Shown: positions 25,763 to 32,910 of the stretch, one piece after another
Layout of the letters: the number at the start of each line of letters is the position of its first letter
Position numbering within the stretch: position 1 is the first letter of the stretch
Source of the DNA: Bacteroidota bacterium
Lineage (GTDB): Bacteria > Bacteroidota > Bacteroidia > B-17B0 > Aurantibacillaceae
NCBI GenBank assembly: GCA_019638705.1
Contig: JAHBTI010000015.1
Span: forward strand, 1-64,000
Direction: 5' to 3'
DNA: 64,000 nt
Notes under the pieces: model-generated
What the model saw: the letters and a program-made list of their open reading frames with translations, nothing else
Databases searched by the model: none
What the model was told of the DNA's origin: nothing
Position numbers and translations under genes: made by a program

Positions 25763-25896
25763 CGCTAACGTTTCTCAGCTATACGCAGGCAGGGATTTTA
25801 ACCACTGAACTTCCTACGAAGAACTGAACTTCAAATTTACCACTTTCCTGTCTTACGAAGCACGAACCCCCTGCTTGCGTATAGGTGATGTTATGC
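25763..25896. repeat. attC-like site i (nearest the recombinase)
   Basis: Left box CGCTAAC, right box GTTATGC. Stem TCAGCTATACGC / GCGTATAGGTGA (one mismatch) and CAGGG / CCCTG. The stem shares little sequence with sites a-d but keeps the architecture. Confidence 0.82.
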
Positions 25897-26028
25897 GGTC
25901 GGCTTTCATTTTCTCTTCTTTCTCGTTAATTTGTCAAGCAAAGTTACTAAATTTGCAGTCAAGCAATTTCAATTTTTGAATTATGAATTGTGATTTGAAT
26001 TCAAGTATTCACCTGTAAGAAGTTACTA

Positions 26029-26829
26029 ATGACAAAAAAGAAATTGCCCGTTCGTTTTACGGGTCAGCACTTTACTATTGATAAAGTGCTAATAAAAGAT
26101 GCAATAAGACAAGCAAATATAAGTAATCAGGATACGGTTTTAGATATTGGGGCAGGCAAGGGGTTTCTTACTGTTCATTTATTAAAAATCGCCAACAATG
26201 TTGTTGCTATTGAAAACGACACAGCTTTGGTTGAACATTTACGAAAATTATTTTCTGATGCCCGAAATGTTCAAGTTGTCGGTTGTGATTTTAGGAATTT
26301 TGCAGTTCCGAAATTTCCTTTCAAAGTGGTGTCAAATATTCCTTATGGCATTACTTCCGATATTTTCAAAATCCTGATGTTTGAGAGTCTTGGAAATTTT
26401 CTGGGAGGTTCCATTATCCTTCAGTTAGAACCTACACAAAAGTTATTTTCGAGGAAGCTTTACAATCCATATACCGTTTTCTATCATACTTTTTTTGATT
26501 TGAAACTTGTCTATGAGGTAGGTCCTGAAAGTTTCTTGCCACCGCCAACTGTCAAATCAGCCCTGTTAAACATTAAAAGAAAACACTTATTTTTTGATTT
26601 TAAGTTTAAAGCCAAATACTTAGCATTTATTTCCTGTCTGTTAGAGAAACCTGATTTATCTGTAAAAACAGCTTTAAAGTCGATTTTCAGGAAAAGTCAG
26701 GTCAGGTCAATTTCGGAAAAATTCGGTTTAAACCTTAATGCTCAAATTGTTTGTTTGTCTCCAAGTCAATGGGTAAACTGTTTTTTGGAAATGCTGGAAG
26801 TTGTCCCTGAAAAATTTCATCCTTCGTAG
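26029..26829 (+). CDS. erm(F): 23S rRNA adenine N6-methyltransferase Erm(F)
   Basis: Protein of 266 residues beginning MTKKKLPVRFTGQHFT and ending EVVPEKFHPS. By memory it is almost identical over its whole length to Erm(F) of Bacteroides Tn4351/CTnDOT, with substitutions such as Ile for Val in GGSIILQLEP and Val for Leu in SPSQWVNCF. The SAM-binding VLDIGAGKGFLT and catalytic NIPYG motifs are intact. It dimethylates A2058 of 23S rRNA and gives macrolide-lincosamide-streptogramin B resistance. It fills a segment that obeys the cassette end-matching rule, sits in the first position beside the recombinase, and is the only cargo gene on the plus strand. A TAAATTTG box at 25948-25955 may be the -7 element of its own promoter; no well-spaced TTTG is clear. 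Confidence 0.97.
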   Translation: MTKKKLPVRFTGQHFTIDKVLIKDAIRQANISNQDTVLDIGAGKGFLTVHLLKIANNVVAIENDTALVEHLRKLFSDARNVQVVGCDFRNFAVPKFPFKVVSNIPYGITSDIFKILMFESLGNFLGGSIILQLEPTQKLFSRKLYNPYTVFYHTFFDLKLVYEVGPESFLPPPTVKSALLNIKRKHLFFDFKFKAKYLAFISCLLEKPDLSVKTALKSIFRKSQVRSISEKFGLNLNAQIVCLSPSQWVNCFLEMLEVVPEKFHPS

Positions 26830-26890
26830 TTCAAAGTCGGGTGGTTGTCAAGGTGATTTTTTTTGGTTTGGTGTCGTCTTTTAAGCTGCC

Positions 26891-26922
26891 GCATAACTCT
26901 CTAATATGCGAAACTGCATATT
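26891..26922. other. Candidate attI-like insertion site
   Basis: GCATAAC (26891-26897) is the box closing the erm(F) segment on the recombinase side; GCCGCATAAC here mirrors GTTATGCGG at the far end of that segment. Unlike the nine sites it is not followed by the 130-nt hairpin but by AATATGC-GAAACT-GCATATT (26903-26922), a short perfect inverted repeat. A simple core site next to the recombinase gene is what an attI would look like. Confidence 0.6.
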
Positions 26923-26996
26923 AAAGCCCAAATTAACAAATCTAACTCAAAAAAACCATAATATTTCTGATAATAAACCACATATAGCTTTATCTG

Positions 26997-27070
26997 TTTT
27001 TGCGCATTTTGAATATTTATTTCTTGGGATTATTGCGCATATTTGTAGCAGATATTTAAAATGCGCAACA
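26997..27070. promoter_or_regulatory. Three TGCGCA palindromes before the recombinase
   Basis: TGCGCA occurs at 27001-27006, 27034-27039 and 27062-27067, each in AT-rich flanks (TTTTTGCGCATTTT, ATTGCGCATATTT, AAAATGCGCAAC). The first and third are in inverted orientation with longer matching flanks. They could be an operator for the recombinase gene or recombinase-binding sites; no confident promoter is visible in the same stretch. Confidence 0.5.
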
Positions 27071-28156
27071 ATGGAAAATCAAAAATTTAATTCGGCAAAT
27101 TACAGTTTTGAACCTGCCACGCATAAAACGCAACAAGTTATTTGGATTAAATTTCCTTACAACAAAAATTTAATTGAAGCCCTGAAACAAGTTGCCAAAG
27201 TAAAATGGAGCAGTTCTAAAAAGGCTTGGTACGCCTTTGATAACGACCACCACCGCCAAATTTTTGTTTTACAGGCAAAATCGCATACACAAGAAATGTT
27301 TCGGCAAATTCACGCTGTAAACCAGCCTGCAATTCAACGTTATGTGCAACAATTGCAACTTAAAGCGTATAGTCCAAACACAATTAGAACTTACACCATA
27401 GAGTTTGCGCAGTTGTTAAAAACATTGAGTTCGCACAAAGTTGATGATTTGTCTTCTGAAAAAGTTCGCTCTTATTTTTTGTATTGTATAAACACACTTA
27501 AACTTTCCGAAACTTCGGTTCATAGCAGAATGAACGCCGTAAAATTTTACTTTGAACAAGTTCTTAAACGCGATAAAATTTTTCTTGAAATTCCGCGTCC
27601 TAAAAAACCAAGCACTTTGCCCAAAGCCCTTTCGGTGCAAGATGTAAAGAAAATGCTTGGTACCGTAGAAAATGATAAACACAAACTCTTGTTGATGCTC
27701 TGTTACGGCATGGGTTTGCGCGTAAGCGAATTGGTAAAACTAAAAGTTACCGACATTGACAGTAAACGTATGCAAGTATTGGTGCAATCGGGCAAAGGTA
27801 AAAAAGACCGTTATGTAAATCTTCCACAAAGCATTTTAAAATTGTTGCGTGCATATTACAAAGAATACAAGCCCAAAAAATTTTTGTTTGAAGGTCATTT
27901 TGGCGGTGCGTATTCTGTTCGCAGCGTGCAAAATGTTTTTAAATCAGCCATGCGAAAAGCAAAAATATATAAACCCGTTGGCATTCACAGTTTGCGCCAT
28001 AGCTACGCCACACATTTATTAGAAGCCGGCACGGATATTTCTTTTATTCAAAAACTGCTCGGACACAACAACATCAAAACTACTTTAATTTACACTCAAA
28101 TTTCTGATAAAAACCTTTCAAAAGTGCAAAGTCCTTTGGATAAACTGTTGGAGTAA
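27071..28156 (+). CDS. Tyrosine recombinase of the cassette array
   Basis: I choose the ATG at 27071 (MENQKFNSANYSF, 361 residues). An in-frame ATG 165 nt upstream would add a non-conserved stretch overlapping the att region. Residues about 15-65 (IWIKFPYNKNLIEALKQVAK, then WSSSKKAWYAF) resemble a HARP-type annealing domain; next come a SAM-like core-binding domain and a catalytic domain with Arg 217 (GMGLRVSEL), Lys in GKGKKDRY, HSLRHSYATHLL (His 306, Arg 309), LLGHNNIKTT and Tyr 341. The catalytic set is complete. The roughly 20-residue insertion that marks IntI between motifs II and III is absent, so it is closer to XerC/D-type enzymes. It is transcribed away from the array and ends 30 nt before mnmG. 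Confidence 0.9.
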   Translation: MENQKFNSANYSFEPATHKTQQVIWIKFPYNKNLIEALKQVAKVKWSSSKKAWYAFDNDHHRQIFVLQAKSHTQEMFRQIHAVNQPAIQRYVQQLQLKAYSPNTIRTYTIEFAQLLKTLSSHKVDDLSSEKVRSYFLYCINTLKLSETSVHSRMNAVKFYFEQVLKRDKIFLEIPRPKKPSTLPKALSVQDVKKMLGTVENDKHKLLLMLCYGMGLRVSELVKLKVTDIDSKRMQVLVQSGKGKKDRYVNLPQSILKLLRAYYKEYKPKKFLFEGHFGGAYSVRSVQNVFKSAMRKAKIYKPVGIHSLRHSYATHLLEAGTDISFIQKLLGHNNIKTTLIYTQISDKNLSKVQSPLDKLLE

Positions 28157-28185
28157 AGCAAACATCGGTATTTGATTTTCCACAA

Positions 28186-30093
28186 ATGCACTATCTTTAC
28201 CCAAAAATTTTGCAACAATCTTACGACATCATAGTAGTAGGCGCAGGGCACGCAGGTTGCGAAGCCGCCGCTGCTGCTGCCAACATGGGTTCTAAAGTGC
28301 TTTTAGTAACCATGAATATGCAAACCATTGCACAAATGAGTTGCAATCCTGCTATGGGCGGCATTGCCAAAGGGCAAATAGTGCGCGAAATTGATGCTAT
28401 GGGCGGTTACAGCGGCATTGTGTCCGATAAAAGTGCCATACAATTCCGTATGCTTAATCGCAGCAAAGGACCTGCCATGTGGAGTCCGCGTACTCAAAAC
28501 GACAGAATGTTGTTTGCCGCTACTTGGCGAGAAATGCTGGAACAAACGCCCAACGTTGATTTTTGGCAAGACATGGTTCGCGGGCTTATTATCAGCAAAG
28601 ACGGAAAACGTGTTGAAGGCGTTGTTACAGGCATGGGTATGGAATTTCGCGCAAAAGCAGTTGTGCTTACTAACGGCACTTTTTTAAACGGTATCATTCA
28701 CATTGGCGAAAAACAATTGGGCGGAGGAAGAACAGGCGAACCCGCAAGCAAAGGAATTACGGAACAATTAGTCCAATTAGGCTTTGAAAGCGGACGCATG
28801 AAAACCGGAACTCCTCCGCGCATTGACGGACGTTCTTTGGATTATTCCAAAATGGAAATTCAGCACGGCGATGAGGTGATAGACAAATTTTCGTATTTGG
28901 ATAATACTTCGCCTTTTCTCAATGGAAGCAAAAAACAGATTCCTTGTCATGTAACTTACACCAACCAAAAAGTGCACGACATTTTAAAAACAGGCTTTGA
29001 AAAATCACCCATGTTTCAGGGGCGTATTCAGGGTTTAGGACCAAGATATTGCCCAAGCATTGAAGATAAAATTACACGCTTTTCCGAAAGAGAGCGTCAC
29101 CAATTGTTTGTTGAGCCCGAAGGTTGGAACACGGTGGAAATTTACCTCAACGGATTTTCCTCTTCCCTGCCCGAAGATGTTCAGCAGAAAGCCTTGCGAT
29201 TAATTTCGGGATTTGAAAACGCAAAAATGTTTCGTCCCGGTTATGCCATTGAATACGATTATTTTCCACCAACCCAATTAAAACTGACTTTAGAAACCCA
29301 TTTGCTTGATAATCTGTATTTTGCAGGGCAAATAAACGGAACAACAGGTTACGAAGAAGCGGCAGGTCAGGGTTTAATGGCGGGCATAAACGCACACTTA
29401 AAAATAATGGAAAAACCTCCAATGGTTTTAAATCGTTACGAAGCATACATTGGTGTTTTAATTGACGATTTGGTTACCAAAGGAACAGACGAGCCTTATC
29501 GTATGTTTACTTCGCGGGCAGAATACCGTTTGCTGCTTCGTCAGGATAATGCCGATGTGCGCTTAACTCCCATTTCTCATGCCGCAGGTTTGGCAAGCAA
29601 AGAGCGTTTTGATAAGGTAAACCAAAAAGTTGCCGATTACAATTCGGTTATTCATTATTTCAAAAACACAAGCGGCGAGCCAAATGTGTTAAATCCATTT
29701 TTGGAAACAATCGGCTCGGCAGCTTTAACGCAAAAAATGCGTTATTACAACATTTTGTCAAGACCAAATATTTCCGTTGCCGATATGTTTAAGAACGATT
29801 TGGAATTGAAAACCGCTATGTCAAAACACAGCAACGAAGTAATTGAGCAAGCCGAAATTTTGATGAAGTATGACGGTTATATTGAACGCGAAAAAGACAA
29901 TGCCGATAAATTGAAACGCTTGGAAGATGTGAAAATCGGCAACGACTTTAATTTTGATTTACTTGGCGGTTTGGGTACGGAGGCAAGAGAAAAACTGAAA
30001 AAGTTTAAACCTGCAACAATCGGGCAGGCGAGCAGAATTTCAGGAATTAATCCTGCGGACATTTCTGTTTTGCTCATTCATTTGGGCAGGTAA
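28186..30093 (+). CDS. mnmG: tRNA U34 carboxymethylaminomethyl enzyme MnmG
   Basis: Protein of 635 residues, normal length. The FAD-binding DIIVVGAGHAGCEAAAAAA is followed by MSCNPAMGGIAKG, then GTPPRIDGR, YCPSIEDK and FAGQINGTTGYEEAAGQGL. With MnmE it installs cmnm5 on U34 of tRNAs that read split codon boxes. mnmG (gidA) often lies near the replication origin, in line with parS-like sites just downstream. It is core chromosome and marks the right end of the cassette array. Confidence 0.98.
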   Translation: MHYLYPKILQQSYDIIVVGAGHAGCEAAAAAANMGSKVLLVTMNMQTIAQMSCNPAMGGIAKGQIVREIDAMGGYSGIVSDKSAIQFRMLNRSKGPAMWSPRTQNDRMLFAATWREMLEQTPNVDFWQDMVRGLIISKDGKRVEGVVTGMGMEFRAKAVVLTNGTFLNGIIHIGEKQLGGGRTGEPASKGITEQLVQLGFESGRMKTGTPPRIDGRSLDYSKMEIQHGDEVIDKFSYLDNTSPFLNGSKKQIPCHVTYTNQKVHDILKTGFEKSPMFQGRIQGLGPRYCPSIEDKITRFSERERHQLFVEPEGWNTVEIYLNGFSSSLPEDVQQKALRLISGFENAKMFRPGYAIEYDYFPPTQLKLTLETHLLDNLYFAGQINGTTGYEEAAGQGLMAGINAHLKIMEKPPMVLNRYEAYIGVLIDDLVTKGTDEPYRMFTSRAEYRLLLRQDNADVRLTPISHAAGLASKERFDKVNQKVADYNSVIHYFKNTSGEPNVLNPFLETIGSAALTQKMRYYNILSRPNISVADMFKNDLELKTAMSKHSNEVIEQAEILMKYDGYIEREKDNADKLKRLEDVKIGNDFNFDLLGGLGTEAREKLKKFKPATIGQASRISGINPADISVLLIHLGR

Positions 30094-30104
30094 TTTTCGC
30101 CTTG

Positions 30105-30170
30105 TCATGTTGACGATAGGAAGCACCTGTTCTTGGGTTTTAGATTTTTCGTTCCTCAAAATGACAAAAT
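30105..30170. repeat. REP-like element, copy 1
   Basis: Imperfect palindrome starting TGTCATGTTGACGATAGGAA and ending TTCGTTCCTCAAAATGACA. A second member of the same family lies at 31111-31194, so the two flank the methyltransferase gene. Confidence 0.6.
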
Positions 30171-30206
30171 GCAAAAAGAAATAATCAAAACAATATAATT
30201 CTATTT

Positions 30207-31082
30207 ATGTTCCAACACGAAAAATGTCCCCTTTGTGGACACAGCAAATTTCAACCCTTTCTTTCCTGTAAAGATTACACCGTAAGCAACGAAGCCTTTC
30301 AAATCGTTTCCTGCGAAAACTGTTCTTTCAAATTCACCAACCCCATTCCCGAACTTTCTCAAATCGGGAATTATTATAAGTCCGAAGACTACATTTCTCA
30401 CTCCAACACCAAAAAAGGACTAATCTCAAAACTTTACCATTTTGTTCGCAACTACACATTAAAACAAAAACTAAGTTTAGTTTCAAACCATGTTCCACAT
30501 GGAACAATTTTAGATTATGGTTGTGGAACGGGAATGTTTTTAAATATCTGCCAAAATAACGGCTGGAAAACTTTAGGCATTGAACCCGATGAGGGCGCAA
30601 GAAAAATCGCTTCCGAAATGGGTTTGGAAGTTGTATCAGATAAAAGCCAAATTTCCAAAGCCAAAAAATTTAACGCCATAACTCTTTGGCACGTTTTAGA
30701 ACATGTTTACGACCTCAACGAAACCCTGACATTTTTTTCAGAGCAGTTAGAACAGAATGGAGTTTTAATTATAGCCGTTCCAAACCATAAAAGCTACGAT
30801 GCAAAACTTTATAAAGAGTTTTGGGCTGCTTATGATGTTCCCCGACACCTTTATCATTTTGAAAAGAAAACCATGGGGCAACTGCTTTTAAAATTTGGTT
30901 TTACTTTGGTTGAAACCAAACCTATGAAATTTGACAGCTTTTATGTAAGTCTGCTTAGCGAGAAATATAAACACGGGCGAACAAACTATTTGAGCGCTTT
31001 TTGGACAGGCTTAAAATCAAACTTTGCTGCTAAGAAAGCCGAGAATTATTCAAGTGTGATTTATGTTTTTAAAAAGAAATAA
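30207..31082 (+). CDS. SAM-dependent methyltransferase with zinc ribbon
   Basis: Protein of 291 residues. The N-terminus carries four cysteines (CPLCGHSK and CENCSFKF) that form a zinc ribbon. A class I methyltransferase domain follows, with ILDYGCGTGMFL as the SAM loop and LWHVLEHVYDLNETL as the post-I motif (Methyltransf_23 type). The substrate is unknown; similar proteins act on small molecules, cell-wall sugars or lipid intermediates. One parS-like palindrome lies within its coding sequence. Confidence 0.85.
   Translation: MFQHEKCPLCGHSKFQPFLSCKDYTVSNEAFQIVSCENCSFKFTNPIPELSQIGNYYKSEDYISHSNTKKGLISKLYHFVRNYTLKQKLSLVSNHVPHGTILDYGCGTGMFLNICQNNGWKTLGIEPDEGARKIASEMGLEVVSDKSQISKAKKFNAITLWHVLEHVYDLNETLTFFSEQLEQNGVLIIAVPNHKSYDAKLYKEFWAAYDVPRHLYHFEKKTMGQLLLKFGFTLVETKPMKFDSFYVSLLSEKYKHGRTNYLSAFWTGLKSNFAAKKAENYSSVIYVFKKK
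30491..30506. promoter_or_regulatory. parS-like palindrome, site 1
   Basis: TGTTCCACATGGAACA inside the methyltransferase gene. It resembles the parS consensus TGTTTCACGTGAAACA with changes in the centre and one arm. Confidence 0.4.
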
Positions 31083-31098
31083 TGTTTCACGTGGAACG
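31083..31098. promoter_or_regulatory. parS-like palindrome, site 2
   Basis: TGTTTCACGTGGAACG, directly after the methyltransferase stop. The central TTTCACGTGGAAC is shared with site 3. Confidence 0.5.
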
Positions 31099-31110
31099 TT
31101 TTAAGAATAC

Positions 31111-31194
31111 AAGATTGCCCTGTTGAGGAACGAAGCATCTAAATAACTATGAAAAAAACAAAAGAGATTCTTCGCTCCGCTCAGAACGACAAAA
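31111..31194. repeat. REP-like element, copy 2
   Basis: Begins TGTTGAGGAACGAAGCATCT (from 31122) and ends AGATTCTTCGCTCCGCTCAG plus AACGACA. It is the same family as copy 1 but has a longer centre. It lies between parS-like sites 2 and 3. Confidence 0.6.
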
Positions 31195-31200
31195 CAAAAA

Positions 31201-31216
31201 CGTTTCACGTGGAACA
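31201..31216. promoter_or_regulatory. parS-like palindrome, site 3
   Basis: CGTTTCACGTGGAACA, 118 nt after site 2 and upstream of the hexapeptide-repeat gene. Confidence 0.5.
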
Positions 31217-31259
31217 GAACAACATTAAACGAATTCGAATAAATTTAAACTAAATAGTT

Positions 31260-31865
31260 ATGCCAAACATTTTTGAATTTAAAGGTTATAAGCCTGTAAT
31301 CCACAAAACCGCATTCATTCACCCTAACGCTACGGTAACAGGAAACGTAATAATCGGCAAGAACGTTTATATTGGTCCCGGGGCAGCCATTCGTGGCGAT
31401 TGGGGGCAGATAATTATTGAAGACGGCTGCAATGTGCAAGAAAATTGTACCATACACATGTTCCCCGGAACAACCGTTTTACTGAAAGAAGCCGCTCATG
31501 TGGGACATGGTGCAATTATTCACGGCGCAACTTTGGGCAGAAATTGCATGATAGGAATGAACTCTGTGATTATGGATAATGCTGTTATTGGCGATGAGTG
31601 TATTGTCGGAGCATTGACCTTTGTTCCTGCCGAAATGGTAATTGAAAACCGAAAAGTGGTAGTAGGAAATCCCGCTAAAATAATCAAAGATGTGAGCGAT
31701 GAAATGATTGCATGGAAAACACAAGGAACAGCTTTGTACCAAAAATTGCCTGCTGATTGTCATGCAACATTGAAACCCTGTGAGCCCTTGCGTATAATGC
31801 CTGCATTTCGTCCACGGCAGCAAGACGAATACAAAACATGGGCAAAAGAGAAAAAGAAAAAATGA
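31260..31865 (+). CDS. Gamma-carbonic-anhydrase-like hexapeptide protein (PaaY type)
   Basis: Protein of 201 residues dominated by left-handed beta-helix hexapeptides (HPNATVTGNVIIGKNVYIG and similar). The metal ligands of the gamma carbonic anhydrase family are visible in AAHVGHGAIIHGA. The C-terminal helix (EMIAWKTQGTALYQKLPADC) matches PaaY/CaiE-like proteins, which hydrolyse thioesters or act as carbonic anhydrases. No phenylacetate genes are close by, so the substrate is open. A strong terminator follows. Confidence 0.88.
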   Translation: MPNIFEFKGYKPVIHKTAFIHPNATVTGNVIIGKNVYIGPGAAIRGDWGQIIIEDGCNVQENCTIHMFPGTTVLLKEAAHVGHGAIIHGATLGRNCMIGMNSVIMDNAVIGDECIVGALTFVPAEMVIENRKVVVGNPAKIIKDVSDEMIAWKTQGTALYQKLPADCHATLKPCEPLRIMPAFRPRQQDEYKTWAKEKKKK

Positions 31866-31934
31866 TAGAGTGAAAAAGCCACAAAACGCAAGTTCAACGG
31901 AGCTAAACTTACTAATTTCACAAAAACAATCACG

Positions 31935-31971
31935 AAAGGATTGTTCCACGAGGAACAGTCCTTTTGTTTTT
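31935..31971 (+). terminator. Rho-independent terminator
   Basis: AAAGGATTGTTCC and GGAACAGTCCTTT pair over 13 bp with one G-T wobble and a 4-nt loop, followed by TTGTTTTT. The remaining 31972-32178 has no ORF that I support; it is richer in G+C than its surroundings and holds a GCCCCTA / TAGGGGC inverted pair. Confidence 0.85.
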
Positions 31972-32178
31972 AGAGCATAAATATAAGTTAGTGTTATTCG
32001 TGAAATTCGTGGCTAATAAACCCGTGCGCCTTCCCGGCCAATTATAGCCGTTTTGCGCGCATTTCCTCGCATATAGCCCCTAAGACACTCCCGAAGACTG
32101 AACAGCCCTGTGGCGGGAAATTAAACAGGAAATAGGGGCATTTCCTATGACTGTTCCAATAGCGCGGAAAACATTTGT

Positions 32179-32787
32179 TTAGTGTACAATTGTCCTGAAT
32201 GTAAGGTTTACTCTCGGTGTCGTTACTTTTTTAGTTGGTGGAAGTCTGTGTAACCAATGCGTTTGTGTGGTGTCTTTCATTACTAAAAGACCTCCGTGTT
32301 CTAAAATCAATTCTACTTTTTCGTTGGTTTGTTTGTGCTTAAATGCAAATTTTCGTTCTGCTCCAAAACTTAATGAACCGATTGCCCCGTCTTTCTTTAA
32401 ATCGATTTCTCCATCACTATGCCACGCCATGCCCTCGTCCCCGTTGTGATACAAATTCAGCAAACAAGAATTAAATGTTTCGCCTGTTTCTTTTTCAATG
32501 ATAGTTTTTAGTTCTAACAATTCTTTTGTCCAAGGCAATGCGTATTTGGTTGTGTTGGAATAAGTGTATTCAAAGGTTTTTTCGCCATACCACGCTACTT
32601 TACGTTTGGTTGTGATTTCCTTTCCGAAAATAATTGCCTTATCGTTTTTCCATTCAATTTCGTTAAGCAATTTTTCCAAATAATAATCCGATTTTTCTTT
32701 TGAAAGAATTTTTCCGTGATAGTTTACCGTTCCGTCTTTTGGCAACCAATTTTTTGTTTTATCAATGATGTTTTCAAATAAATCCAT
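32179..32787 (-). CDS. alkB: AlkB-like 2OG-Fe(II) DNA demethylase
   Basis: The preferred start is MDLFENIIDKTKNW, giving about 202 residues. An upstream in-frame ATG would add 28 hydrophobic residues ending CCGQ that look like a signal, which is unlikely for a cytosolic repair enzyme. The iron ligands are in AWHSDGE (His-x-Asp) and THWLHRL, and the 2OG-binding Arg is in RVNLTFR. AlkB removes methyl groups from 1-meA and 3-meC. It follows the Ada-like gene on the same strand, forming an alkylation-repair pair. Confidence 0.9.
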   Translation of the reverse strand: MDLFENIIDKTKNWLPKDGTVNYHGKILSKEKSDYYLEKLLNEIEWKNDKAIIFGKEITTKRKVAWYGEKTFEYTYSNTTKYALPWTKELLELKTIIEKETGETFNSCLLNLYHNGDEGMAWHSDGEIDLKKDGAIGSLSFGAERKFAFKHKQTNEKVELILEHGGLLVMKDTTQTHWLHRLPPTKKVTTPRVNLTFRTIVH

Positions 32788-32910
32788 TCTTGTTTTTTCT
32801 TTAATTTTCTGTCCGCAACAAAGTTGTCCGAAAAGAAAAAGCAAAATTATGTTTAGTGTCATTGCTTTCATTTATACACGGCATCAATGCAAAGGCAGAA
32901 ATTATTTGCT

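Larger units (their letters stand above)
4686..28156. mobile_element. Integron-like gene cassette array with its recombinase
   Basis: Nine attC-like sites (named a to i from left to right), a candidate attI and a divergent tyrosine recombinase. Cassette genes lie on the minus strand and read away from the recombinase, except erm(F). In eight of nine segments the sequence just after the cut base of one site is the reverse complement of the box that ends the segment, as expected if each segment was once a closed circle. Examples of the shared nine bases: GTTATGCGG (erm(F) segment), GTTAGCGGT, GTTAGTGGC, GTTACCTGC, GTTATGCGT, GTTAGCAGC, GTTAGCAGT, GTTATAGGT. The only exception is the segment between sites b and c. 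Calling it an integron is inference by analogy, because the recombinase lacks the IntI-specific insertion. Confidence 0.8.

Noticed and set aside
4686-25896. The nine hairpin sites as MITEs or transposon ends
   Set aside because: No target duplications, no transposase, constant length and position between cargo units, and the end words match within segments. This fits recombination sites, not independent insertions.
4686-25896. CRISPR array
   Set aside because: Spacing is irregular and large (0.5 to 5.6 kb), segments hold genes, and the repeats are long and variable.
26906-27070. N-terminal extension of the recombinase from the ATG at 26906
   Set aside because: The extra 55 residues are of low complexity and overlap the palindromes near the candidate attI; the family-like sequence begins at the ATG at 27071.
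27071-28156. Housekeeping XerC/XerD dimer resolvase
   Set aside because: The extra N-terminal module, the larger size and the position at the array edge argue against it, though catalytic motifs alone cannot exclude a Xer ancestry.
31942-31957. Fourth parS-like site (TGTTCCACGAGGAACA)
   Set aside because: It is the core of a longer 13-bp stem followed by a T run, so a terminator explains it.
32788-32871. Signal peptide for the AlkB-like protein
   Set aside because: The hydrophobic extension with CCGQ could mimic a lipobox, but a DNA-repair enzyme should be cytosolic and an internal ATG gives the normal start.
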